Assembly (NCBI GenBank): GCA_013154225.1
Contig: JAADCW010000233.1
Coordinates: 1 to 12,850 of the forward strand
Reading direction: 5' to 3'
Source: Chloroflexota bacterium
GTDB lineage: Bacteria; Chloroflexota; Anaerolineae; Anaerolineales; DRMV01
Length of the DNA: 12,850 bases
Shown: in pieces, positions 5,556 to 12,452 of the stretch
Layout: every line of letters begins with the position of its first letter
How positions within the stretch are numbered: position 1 is the first letter of the stretch
Notes under the pieces: model-generated
What the model was told of the DNA's origin: nothing
The model's database searches: none
What the model saw: the letters and a program-made list of their open reading frames with translations, nothing else
Made by a program: the position numbers and the translations under genes

Positions 5556-6394
5556 TCATGCAAAGCAGGATGCCCGAGACGTTGGTTTCTGAAGTGACAC
5601 ACACAAGACCTTCGGCTGTTACCCTGGCCGATGGTTTGTACATCGGCGCAGGAGAGCCCGTGGTGCTCATGGCCGGCCCGTGTGCGGTGGAAAGTTATGA
5701 GCAAACCCGCGCCGTGGCCGAAGTCATGGCGCGTTTGGGCCTGAAGGTGCTGCGCGGCGGTGCGTTCAAACCCCGCACTTCGCCCGATAGTTTCCAGGGG
5801 TTGGGCGAAGAAGGTCTGCGCATTTTGCGCGCGGTGGCCGATGAGTTTGGCCTGTTGGTGATAACCGAAGCCCTGGGGGTAGAACATCTACCCCTGGTTG
5901 CAGATTATGCGGACATCATCCAAATTGGTAGCCGCAACATGCAGCACTATCCCCTCTTGTGGGCTGTGGGCGAGCTGGATAAACCCGTCCTGCTCAAGCG
6001 CGGTTTCATGAGCACCGTGCGCGAGTGGCTTTTGGCCGCAGAACACATTGCCCGCCGCGGCAATGAGCGCATTTTGCTGTGCGAGCGCGGCATTCGGACG
6101 TTTGAAACCGCCACCCGCAACACCCTGGATACCAACGCCATTGCCCTGGTCAAGCGGGAAGCCCCGTGGCCGGTGTTGGGCGACCCCAGCCACGCCACTG
6201 GCCGGGCTGATTTGGTGCTCCCCGCGGCGCGGGCCGCGGTGGCCGCGGGTGCAGATGGTCTGCTGGTGGAGGTGCATCCGCGGCCCGAGGAAGCGCTTTC
6301 GGATGGCGCGCAGTCCCTACCGGTAGAGGCCCTACCCGAATTTGTGGACCACGTCGCGGGCATTGCCGCGGCTTTAGGGCGGGGCATCACATGA
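5552..6394 (+). CDS. aroF: 3-deoxy-7-phosphoheptulonate (DAHP) synthase, type I-beta, core domain only
   Basis: This enzyme condenses phosphoenolpyruvate and erythrose 4-phosphate to DAHP, the first step to chorismate. The 280-residue protein is the catalytic barrel: AGPCAVES with metal-ligand Cys44, LRGGAFKPRTSPDSFQGLG, IQIGSRNMQHYPLL, LLKRGFMSTVREWLLAAEHI, DPSHATG with the His ligand, LLVEVHP with the Glu ligand, and LSDGAQS with the Asp ligand. The GPC motif is about 44 residues in, so the N-terminal ferredoxin-like or ACT regulatory domain of feedback-controlled homologues is absent. ATG 5552 overlaps the menF stop (ATGA); ATG 5558 and 5570 are alternatives, and none has a clear Shine-Dalgarno. 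The type I-beta fold is related to KDO-8-phosphate synthase, but the KPRTSP and HATG motifs fit DAHP synthase. The symbol follows common annotation of this group. Confidence 0.9.
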   Translation: MIMQSRMPETLVSEVTHTRPSAVTLADGLYIGAGEPVVLMAGPCAVESYEQTRAVAEVMARLGLKVLRGGAFKPRTSPDSFQGLGEEGLRILRAVADEFGLLVITEALGVEHLPLVADYADIIQIGSRNMQHYPLLWAVGELDKPVLLKRGFMSTVREWLLAAEHIARRGNERILLCERGIRTFETATRNTLDTNAIALVKREAPWPVLGDPSHATGRADLVLPAARAAVAAGADGLLVEVHPRPEEALSDGAQSLPVEALPEFVDHVAGIAAALGRGIT

Positions 6395-7149
6395 GCGAGG
6401 CGCAGCCGCTTCTGCTGTTGCACGGTTTTTTGGGCCAGGGGGAAGATTGGCAGCCCGTTTGCAAGGCTTTATCCCCTGCGTGTCACTGCCTGACCCCTGA
6501 TTTGCCAGGGCATGGTCAGGCGCGGCTGACCCCAGGCGCACAGTCTTATGCCGCGTGGGTTCGGCATTTGGCTGCCTTTCTGGATGCCCAAGGGGTGGCG
6601 CGCACCGTGGTGGTGGGCTATTCCCTGGGTGGACGGCTGGCATTGGCCTTTGCTGACCAGTACCCTCAGCGGGTGGCGGCTTTGCTTTTGGTTTCAGCCC
6701 ATCCTGGTTTGGTGGAAGCAGAAGCCCGCCGCGCCCGTCGGCAACAGGATGCCCGCAGGGCTGAGGCCATTCGCCAGCAGGGGCTCGCGGCTTTTTTGGA
6801 AGCCTGGTATCGTTTGCCCATCTTCGGTTTGGGAACACCCCCGCAGGCGTTGCTCGCCCGCCGAAGCAAAAATGACCCTGAGGCCGTGGCGCGGGTGGTG
6901 GCCGAAATGAGCCCAGGGGTGCAGCCGCCGTTGTGGGAGGCGTTAGCCCGTTTGCCCATGCCTGTGGGATACGTGGCCGGCGGTCGGGATGCCAAATATG
7001 CCGCGTTGGCCCACCAAATGCAGAAGACCCAACCCCGGATGAAGGCGTGGATCTTCCCTCAAGCCGGGCACATGGTGCATCTGGACGCGCCGGATGCGCT
7101 GGCAAAGGTGATTGCTGAGGTGTGTCAGTGGGGGAATAAGGCCCGTTGA
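6391..7149 (+). CDS. menH: 2-succinyl-6-hydroxy-2,4-cyclohexadiene-1-carboxylate synthase (MenH), alpha/beta hydrolase fold
   Basis: MenH eliminates pyruvate from the MenD product SEPHCHC to give SHCHC in menaquinone synthesis. The 252-residue alpha/beta-hydrolase has an N-terminal LLLLHGFLG oxyanion region, DLPGHG, the nucleophile elbow GYSLGGRLAL (Ser78), Asp200 in GGRDAKY, and His227 in AGHMVHL. The GYSLGGR elbow and the short lid rich in Ala, Arg and Gln are typical of MenH. Its ATG overlaps the DAHP synthase TGA by 4 nt. In many bacteria menF-menD-menH are contiguous; here menD is missing and the DAHP synthase gene takes its place. Other alpha/beta hydrolase roles are possible, but context makes MenH most likely. 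It converges on the NYN gene across a 19-nt gap with no clear terminator. Confidence 0.88.
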   Translation: MSEAQPLLLLHGFLGQGEDWQPVCKALSPACHCLTPDLPGHGQARLTPGAQSYAAWVRHLAAFLDAQGVARTVVVGYSLGGRLALAFADQYPQRVAALLLVSAHPGLVEAEARRARRQQDARRAEAIRQQGLAAFLEAWYRLPIFGLGTPPQALLARRSKNDPEAVARVVAEMSPGVQPPLWEALARLPMPVGYVAGGRDAKYAALAHQMQKTQPRMKAWIFPQAGHMVHLDAPDALAKVIAEVCQWGNKAR

Positions 7150-7168
7150 AGGCACAAGAGGCGGTTGG

Positions 7169-7639
7169 CTAACCTGCGTCGCTTTCCCCAAACAGTTTTA
7201 GCCATTCTTCCAACTCGCTTTCCGAAAGGGAAGCGGGTTTTTCTTCTGAAGGGTGCTGGCTCATCAAGGCGTGGAGTTCTTGGGCAAAGGCTTCCGAAGA
7301 TAGCACCCGCGCCCGTGCCCAGCGGGCTGCGCGCTGCACTTCCCGGTCTGAGGAAACCACAGTCCAGTTTGCGGCCTGCCGCCCCAGCGCGCGCAGGCGG
7401 GATGCGATGGCCTGATCTGCGGTGCGCCCTGTGCGGACAAACACCGCGGTCACCGCGCCAAACCCGCGGCGGCCAGCCTGCCCCGCTGCCGCACGGTCGA
7501 AATAGACTTCCGCGCGGGTGTTCCAATGCGCACAGTAGCGTTGGAGCAGGCGCACCAGCCGCATTTCGTCGTCCGGCGCCTGAAGGCTGAGCCCAGCGAC
7601 TTTGGGAATCAGGTTGTGGCCGTCAATCAAGAGCGGCAT
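7169..7639 (-). CDS. NYN-domain protein, YacP-like putative endoribonuclease
   Basis: The 156-residue protein matches the YacP-like NYN (PIN-like) nuclease pattern. It has an N-terminal LLIDGHNLI strand with Asp6, VYFDRAAAG with Asp48, GRTADQAIASRL with Asp75, and WTVVSSDREVQ with Asp98; these acidic residues would bind the catalytic metal. A Glu-rich C-terminal tail ends in ELEEWLKLFGES. Bacillus YacP (Rae1) is a ribosome-associated mRNA endonuclease of this group, but whether this protein acts similarly is inference. GAGG at 7646-7649 supports ATG 7639, which overlaps the end of the upstream hydrolase gene by 17 nt, so translation is probably coupled. A longer in-frame extension to 7918 is only antiparallel-frame noise over the hydrolase gene. 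Confidence 0.82.
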   Translation of the reverse strand: MPLLIDGHNLIPKVAGLSLQAPDDEMRLVRLLQRYCAHWNTRAEVYFDRAAAGQAGRRGFGAVTAVFVRTGRTADQAIASRLRALGRQAANWTVVSSDREVQRAARWARARVLSSEAFAQELHALMSQHPSEEKPASLSESELEEWLKLFGESDAG

Positions 7640-8405
7640 GGTTGACCTCGCGGAGAAAAGCCAGCAGGGCTTGGTTGAACGCGTCGGGGCTATCGGCAAT
7701 GACCGCGTGCCCCGCGCCTGGGATGACCACCTGCCGCGCCTGGGGGATGCCTTGCGCCAGCATGGCCTGGGTTTTGGGCGGGATGGTGGTGTCTTCTGCT
7801 CCTGTGATAACCAGGGTGGGACAGCGGATTTCCTGCAGGCGAGCGGTGACGTTGAAGCGGGCCAAAGCACGCATGGCCGCGCGGTAAGCCCGAGGGTCGG
7901 CTTGTGTGATTTCGGCAAACAATTCCTGGCGGAGGGCTTCCTGCTCAGGCTTGGGGAAAATGTGCCATACCACCCGTTTGGCTTGGGCTTCTAACCCTAC
8001 AGTGTGCACCAGGAACATGCGGAAGGCAAAATAAACCCAGCCGCGCAGGCCGTCTGGCCGCAGTGCCGCGAATGTGTTGACCAGGGTAAGGGAGCGTACC
8101 TGTTCTGGAAAATCCAGCCCCGCGGCCAGGGCTACGGTGCCGCCCATGGAAATGCCCACCACGTGCGCGGGCAAAGCGCGAAGGCTTTCCAAAAGCGCCA
8201 GGGCCTCTTGGGCCGCGTGCCAGGGCGACCACTGGCCGTGGTAGGGCGTGCGTCCAAACCCGGGCAGGTCCACGGCAATGGGGCGGAAGCCCGCCTGGGC
8301 AAGTGCGGGCAGTTGGGCTTGCCACGAAGCCGCGCTGGAGCCCAGGCCGTGGAGCAAAAGCACAGGATGGGGGTTTTGAGGTGCAGGATCCAGATAGTGC
8401 ATCAT
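7623..8405 (-). CDS. Alpha/beta-fold hydrolase
   Basis: The 260-residue protein shows the alpha/beta-hydrolase plan. It begins with PVLLLHGLGSSAASW, then DLPGFGRT, the nucleophile elbow VVGISMGGTVALA (Ser86), a helical lid (about residues 120-190), TLVITGAEDTTIPP with Asp205, and PGAGHAVIADSP with His233. The catalytic triad is complete, but the substrate cannot be named; esterase, lactonase or thioesterase-like roles are all possible. ATG 8405 or the adjacent ATG 8402 is the likely start. The upstream flank is pyrimidine-rich without a Shine-Dalgarno, so translation may depend on the transglycosylase gene that ends 45 nt upstream. It shares its fold with MenH nearby, but the lid and motifs differ. 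Confidence 0.85.
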   Translation of the reverse strand: MMHYLDPAPQNPHPVLLLHGLGSSAASWQAQLPALAQAGFRPIAVDLPGFGRTPYHGQWSPWHAAQEALALLESLRALPAHVVGISMGGTVALAAGLDFPEQVRSLTLVNTFAALRPDGLRGWVYFAFRMFLVHTVGLEAQAKRVVWHIFPKPEQEALRQELFAEITQADPRAYRAAMRALARFNVTARLQEIRCPTLVITGAEDTTIPPKTQAMLAQGIPQARQVVIPGAGHAVIADSPDAFNQALLAFLREVNHAALD

Positions 8406-8450
8406 TGCATGGCGGGATGGGAGGGGGAATGGCAAGATGCAGATGGCGGG

Positions 8451-10889
8451 TTAGCCAGGGGGCATGGTGCCATAGAGGTTGCGGTAGATGACAAAGGTTT
8501 CGTAAATGCGGCGGATGTATTCGCGCGTTTGGTCGTAGCGGACGATTTCCAGGAAGAGGTCGGGGTCGCCTTGGGCCAGGTCTTTCCACACCGAGGCGTT
8601 GCCCGGCCCCGCGTTGTAGGCCGCGAGGGCGGCGTAGAGGTCGCCATCCAGATAATCACGCTGGCGTGCCAGGTAATGCGCGCCATAGGTCAGGCTGACC
8701 CGCGGACGGTCTAAGTCGTCAATGGTGAAGTCGGGCGGCCAGCCGGTTTGTTGGTAGATTTCCTGCGCGGTGGCGGGCATGAGTTGCATCAGACCGCGCG
8801 CGCCCGCGGAGGAATGCACGAAGCCCTCGAAGAGGGATTCCTGACGTAGCACAGCATAAAGGAAAAGCGGGTGAAAATCGTATGCCTGGGCGATGGGCAC
8901 GACCAGTTCCCGATAGTAGGGCCCGAAGCGCAAATGGGTGAAGTAGAGCGGCGCGGTGAACGTGCCCGCATCGTCCATCCCTGCCAGATCCAGCACGTGG
9001 CGCGCGGCGAAGATTGCGCTGCGGTAAAGGCCGATTTGGCGATAGTATTCGGCCAGGCGGAACGTGTTGGCCGGGTCTTGGGCAACCGCGTCGCGCAGGT
9101 CTTCAAATTCGGCTTTGGCTTCAGAATACATCCCCAGCCGCCAGAGTTCAGAGCCGCGGATGAAGCGCGGGTCGCTGGCCAGCGCGCCCGGGTTGAGCAG
9201 GTCATCCACCGTATCTTGAAGTTGGAAGGTGTTTTTCACCCAGGCCGCGGCCTGGCGGCGCTCGGCTTCCCAGTTGATGGTGAATTGGAAGGCCGAAGGT
9301 GGGTCAAAGGGCGGGCGTCCGGCCAGCAGGTCGCGTGCCCGCTCGCTGTAATAGCCTGTGGGGTCGGCTGCAGCGGCTTGTTCCCAGGCCTGGCGAGCCG
9401 CGGTTTCCTGGCCTGCATCCTGCGCCAGTTTGCCCAACCAGAGATACACCGCGGCCACGTCGGCTGGGCTGCCGGTGTGTTCCAGCGCCTGTTGAAGCAG
9501 GGCGCTGGCGGTGGGGTCTTCCCCGGTGCGGTGGCGGGTGATGGCGGCCAAATAAAGCGAGCGGAAGGCGTAGCCCGAGCCAGGATACTGCTGGGCAACC
9601 CGTTCCCAGAGCGCGGCTGCCCTTGCCAGATGGTCGGCGCGTTCCTGCACCCGCGCGGCGTCGAAAAGGAATTCCGCTGCCCGTTCATGGGTGGGCACGC
9701 GCTGCACAAAGCCCAAGAGGGTTTCTGTGGCCTGGTCGTATAGGTCAAGATAGGCCCATTCGGTGTAGGCTTTTTGTTCCCAGGCTTTATCCCAAAAGCG
9801 GCTTTGGGGGTAGTTATCAATCAGGGTTTGCCACACCGCGGTGGCCTGCGCATAGTTGCCCATCGCACGTAGGGCCAGGCCTTTGTAGTAGAGCGCGGTG
9901 TCGCTGTAATCACCGTGGGCTTTGATATATCGGTCAAAGGCCTGGATGGCTACACCGTATTGGCCGGCAAAGTAGTCGGTGAGGCCGCGGCTGAGGTCGT
10001 TGACGGGCACGCCGGCTTCCACCAGCGCGACCAGGGCTTGATACGAAGGGTAAGCCGCAGGGTAGTTGTTGACCGCGTCCAGATAGGCCTGATAGGCGTG
10101 TTCCTTGTCGCCCAGGGCAAGGTAGGCTTGGCCGATGTACCAATCCAGCGCGGCGCGGCGGTAGCCGTTGGATTCGGCTTGATACAGGGCTTGATATTCG
10201 GCAATGGCCGTGGCGTAATCGCCCATCATGTGGTATGCGCGGGCGATGCCGAGCTTGAGGCCATACAGCCGGTTTTGGGGTGGGTTGGCTTGGAGCGCGG
10301 CTTGATAGGCCGAAATCGCACCGTGATAATCGCCCGCGTTGAAGCGGTTATCGCCCATCCATTCGTATAGGTAGGCGTCAATGTAACCTGGGCGATGCTG
10401 CAAAAAAGCCTGGTAGGCTTTGGCGGCTTCGTCGTAGCGTTCCAGGGCCTGATAGGTTTGCGCCAGGTAGAAATAAGCGTCAATCGCGGGTTGCGTGTTG
10501 GGGTAAGTGGTGATGAGCCCTCGGAAGGCTTCCAGTGCTTGGGCGTAGTGCCGGGCGTAAAGTTGCACACGGCCTAACCCCAATTGCGCCGCGGCAACGA
10601 TGGCAGGATCCGTGGTTTGGGAGGCCGCGTTTTGAAAAGCCACGCTTGCCATATCCCAATCGCCGTCGAAAAGGGCTTTTTGCCCAGCTTCCAGCCAGCC
10701 TGCAGGTTGAGGGGTGGGTGTGGGGGTGGGCGTAGGGGTGATGGTGGGCGTGGGGGTGATGGAAGGCGTCGCGGTGGGCTTGGGTGTGTTGGTGACCCAA
10801 AGCCCATCAGGCGCGGGGGCATTGCAGGCCCAGGAAATCAGCGCCAGTAGAGGCAGTAATAAAAGGAAGGTCAACCGAGAACGCAACAT
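8451..10889 (-). CDS. TPR-containing lytic murein transglycosylase (Slt type), probable lipoprotein
   Basis: This enzyme would cleave peptidoglycan between MurNAc and GlcNAc, leaving 1,6-anhydro ends, outside the membrane. The 812-residue protein has a hydrophobic leader ending at Cys22 (ALISWAC, a loose lipobox). A Thr-Pro linker follows (about 33-62). Then come roughly ten TPR-like units (about 65-480) with repeats such as YDEAAKAYQAFL and YHGAISAYQAAL. The C-terminal Slt domain (about 665-805) has LRQESLF with catalytic Glu684, then SSAGARGLMQLMPATAQEI and AALAAYNAGPGN. Length exceeds Escherichia coli Slt70 because of the TPR array. A typical inner membrane anchor is absent, so lipid attachment or secretion is likely. 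The Shine-Dalgarno is weak. An extended -10 lies about 35 nt upstream. The alpha/beta hydrolase and NYN genes follow on the same strand. Confidence 0.92.
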   Translation of the reverse strand: MLRSRLTFLLLLPLLALISWACNAPAPDGLWVTNTPKPTATPSITPTPTITPTPTPTPTPQPAGWLEAGQKALFDGDWDMASVAFQNAASQTTDPAIVAAAQLGLGRVQLYARHYAQALEAFRGLITTYPNTQPAIDAYFYLAQTYQALERYDEAAKAYQAFLQHRPGYIDAYLYEWMGDNRFNAGDYHGAISAYQAALQANPPQNRLYGLKLGIARAYHMMGDYATAIAEYQALYQAESNGYRRAALDWYIGQAYLALGDKEHAYQAYLDAVNNYPAAYPSYQALVALVEAGVPVNDLSRGLTDYFAGQYGVAIQAFDRYIKAHGDYSDTALYYKGLALRAMGNYAQATAVWQTLIDNYPQSRFWDKAWEQKAYTEWAYLDLYDQATETLLGFVQRVPTHERAAEFLFDAARVQERADHLARAAALWERVAQQYPGSGYAFRSLYLAAITRHRTGEDPTASALLQQALEHTGSPADVAAVYLWLGKLAQDAGQETAARQAWEQAAAADPTGYYSERARDLLAGRPPFDPPSAFQFTINWEAERRQAAAWVKNTFQLQDTVDDLLNPGALASDPRFIRGSELWRLGMYSEAKAEFEDLRDAVAQDPANTFRLAEYYRQIGLYRSAIFAARHVLDLAGMDDAGTFTAPLYFTHLRFGPYYRELVVPIAQAYDFHPLFLYAVLRQESLFEGFVHSSAGARGLMQLMPATAQEIYQQTGWPPDFTIDDLDRPRVSLTYGAHYLARQRDYLDGDLYAALAAYNAGPGNASVWKDLAQGDPDLFLEIVRYDQTREYIRRIYETFVIYRNLYGTMPPG
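10711..10790. repeat. Low-complexity G-rich tract encoding the Thr-Pro linker, with G-quadruplex motif
   Basis: On the plus strand 10711-10738 has five runs of at least three G with loops of 1-4 nt, which fits a G-quadruplex; looser G-runs continue to about 10790. It is the template strand of the transglycosylase gene and encodes the repeated Thr-Pro residues 33-62. Such repeats are prone to length change. Confidence 0.6.
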
Positions 10890-10923
10890 AACTTTTCAGC
10901 CTGGTTTTGCTAAGATGGGGCGT

Positions 10924-10932
10924 AGTATATCA
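10924..10932 (-). promoter_or_regulatory. Extended -10 (TGA-TATACT) for the transglycosylase gene
   Basis: On the minus strand the sequence reads TGATATACT, a good extended -10. Start of transcription near 10917 leaves a leader of about 28 nt to ATG 10889. No recognisable -35 is present. It makes the transglycosylase transcriptionally separable from rluD upstream. Confidence 0.5.
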
Positions 10933-10952
10933 GGGGTGCGAGGGATGAGGCG

Positions 10953-10977
10953 TTAGGTATTGGGTACTGGGTGTTAG
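10953..10977. repeat. Degenerate 7-bp tandem repeat in the rluD-transglycosylase gap
   Basis: TATTGGG (10958-10964) and TACTGGG (10965-10971) sit side by side, flanked by TTAGG and TGTTAG. The spacer 10890-10981 holds only this and the promoter. No hairpin terminator for rluD is visible. Confidence 0.35.
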
Positions 10978-10981
10978 AGGA

Positions 10982-11932
10982 TTAGCGGGTTTGCCCGCGC
11001 AGTTGGGCGAGGACGTGTTCCAAATCTTCGGGAAGAGGCGCGGTGAACGTGCGGGGTTCGGTTTCGCCGGGCAAGGTGATGGTCAGGCTGTATGCGTGCA
11101 GGAAATGGCGCTCAAGGGGTAGGGAGGTGCGTTTTTTGCGGCCATAGAGTGCATCGCCAGCCACAGGGCACCCAAGAAAGGCCAGATGCACACGGATTTG
11201 GTGGGTGCGGCCGGTCAGTGGGCGGGCTTCCAGCAGGGTGTGTTGGGGGAAAGTTTCCAGGGTGCGATATTCAGTGGTGGCCGGGCGCCCGCGACCAGGC
11301 GGCACCACTTTCATGCGTTTGCGGTGGTTGGTGTCGCGGTCAATGGGAGCTTCGATGCGGCCTGTGGGGGTCGGCGGCGCGCCTTCCACCAGGGCCAGGT
11401 AGATTTTGCGGGTGCTTCGGTCTTTGAATTGCGCTTGCAAAAACTGGTGGGCCTGGTCGTTTTTGGCCAGGATGATCACCCCCGATGTGTCTTTATCCAG
11501 CCGATGGACAACCCCTGGCCGATGTTTGCCGCCCACCCCACGGATATCAGGCGCATGGGCCAGGGCCGCGTGCACCAGCGTGCCCTGCTCGTGTCCTGGC
11601 GAGGGGTGCACGACCATGCCTGCAGGCTTGTTGACCACCAAAACATCTTGATTTTCAAAGAGCACATCCAGTGGGATGTCTTCAGGCTCGATGTTGGCAG
11701 GCAGAAGCGGCGGGACGTGCACCACCACCGTGGACGGGCGTTCCAGCAGAAAACCGGTTTTGGTCACCGGCTTGCCATCCACGCTGACCCGGCCTTCTTT
11801 GATCCAGCCCTGCACCCGATTGCGGGAATATGTGCCCAAGGCGGCTGTGACAAATTTGTCCAACCGTTGGGCGGGCTGGCCGGGAAACGCAAGGGTTACT
11901 ACGCGTTCGGTTTCAGCGGTTTCAGAGGTCAT
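10982..11932 (-). CDS. rluD: Ribosomal large subunit pseudouridine synthase, RluA/RluD family
   Basis: RluD-type enzymes isomerise uridines of 23S rRNA to pseudouridine; E. coli RluD acts on helix 69. The 316-residue protein has an N-terminal S4 RNA-binding domain (about residues 22-76, including QRLDKFVTAAL and GRVSVDGKPV) and then the catalytic domain. Motif II, VVHRLDKDTSG, contains the catalytic Asp146. VLVVNKPAGMVVHPSPGH and ARPLTGRTHQIRVHLAFLGC follow the family order. The exact target could be that of RluD or another RluA-family member. The start overlaps lspA by 11 nt and lacks a clear Shine-Dalgarno, which suggests coupled translation. lspA-rluD adjacency is widespread in bacteria and supports both calls. 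Confidence 0.93.
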   Translation of the reverse strand: MTSETAETERVVTLAFPGQPAQRLDKFVTAALGTYSRNRVQGWIKEGRVSVDGKPVTKTGFLLERPSTVVVHVPPLLPANIEPEDIPLDVLFENQDVLVVNKPAGMVVHPSPGHEQGTLVHAALAHAPDIRGVGGKHRPGVVHRLDKDTSGVIILAKNDQAHQFLQAQFKDRSTRKIYLALVEGAPPTPTGRIEAPIDRDTNHRKRMKVVPPGRGRPATTEYRTLETFPQHTLLEARPLTGRTHQIRVHLAFLGCPVAGDALYGRKKRTSLPLERHFLHAYSLTITLPGETEPRTFTAPLPEDLEHVLAQLRGQTR

Positions 11933-12452
11933 GGGGCACAGTCTCGGAAGGGGGTTCCGAAAGGCTTTCGGCAGAAGCGGGTTCCTGGGGTTCGTTGACG
12001 AGGAATTCCCCTAACAGCAAAAAGAGCAGGCTGATGCTGATGGCGGCGTCGGCCAGGTTGAACACGGGGAAGCGCCCCACGGCAATGAAATCAACCACTG
12101 AGCCGTGGCGGATGCGATCCAGCAGGTTGCCCAAAGCGCCGCCCCACTGGATGGCCAGACCCCAGCGCAGCCACCAGCCGTTGCGGGCGATGGCAGGAAA
12201 GGCCAGGAACAAGGCAATGCCGTACACCGCGCCCAAAATCAACAGGGCCGTACCCCAGGCCTGCCCCAGCCCAAAGGCCATGCCGCTGTTGTGCCAATAG
12301 GTAATGCGGAACCACGGCAAGGAGGGGATGGGCGTCCAGACTTCGCCCAGGGGAATGTGGGTTTGTACCCAGGCTTTGAGGGCCTGATCTGCGGCGAGCA
12401 CCGCACCGCCTACAAGAAGAAGAAAGCCATAGGCTTTGAGGGTTTTCAGCAT
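11922..12452 (-). CDS. lspA: Lipoprotein signal peptidase (signal peptidase II)
   Basis: LspA is a membrane aspartyl protease that cleaves prolipoproteins just before the lipidated Cys. The 176-residue product has four predicted transmembrane helices. It shows ADQALKAWV near the N-terminus, HNSGMAFGLG, GGALGNLLDRIRHGSVVDF with catalytic Asp121, and FNLADAAIS with catalytic Asp135. A hydrophilic tail of about 25 residues rich in Glu, Pro and Ser follows the last helix; it is longer than in many homologues. ATG 12452 is supported by GGAG at 12458-12461 with a 5-nt spacer, and a longer in-frame start at 12581 is rejected. The gene overlaps rluD downstream by 11 nt and DUF123 upstream by 7 nt. 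The nearby transglycosylase may be one of its substrates. Confidence 0.94.
   Translation of the reverse strand: MLKTLKAYGFLLLVGGAVLAADQALKAWVQTHIPLGEVWTPIPSLPWFRITYWHNSGMAFGLGQAWGTALLILGAVYGIALFLAFPAIARNGWWLRWGLAIQWGGALGNLLDRIRHGSVVDFIAVGRFPVFNLADAAISISLLFLLLGEFLVNEPQEPASAESLSEPPSETVPHDL

Noticed and set aside
7150..7168. Terminator between convergent menH and the NYN gene
   Set aside because: The 19-nt gap and its edges give only a 4-bp imperfect palindrome and no T-tract.
7623..8405. Second MenH copy
   Set aside because: It has the same fold, but the elbow (GISMGG) and lid differ from MenH, and it is not in the men cluster; only alpha/beta hydrolase is supported.
8871..9743. 290-residue plus-strand open frame opposite the transglycosylase gene
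   Set aside because: The minus strand carries clear TPR and Slt motifs through the same region; the plus frame shows no recognisable domain.
10934..10971. G-quadruplex in the rluD-transglycosylase spacer
   Set aside because: The G-runs need one loop longer than 15 nt, so it does not meet the usual pattern.
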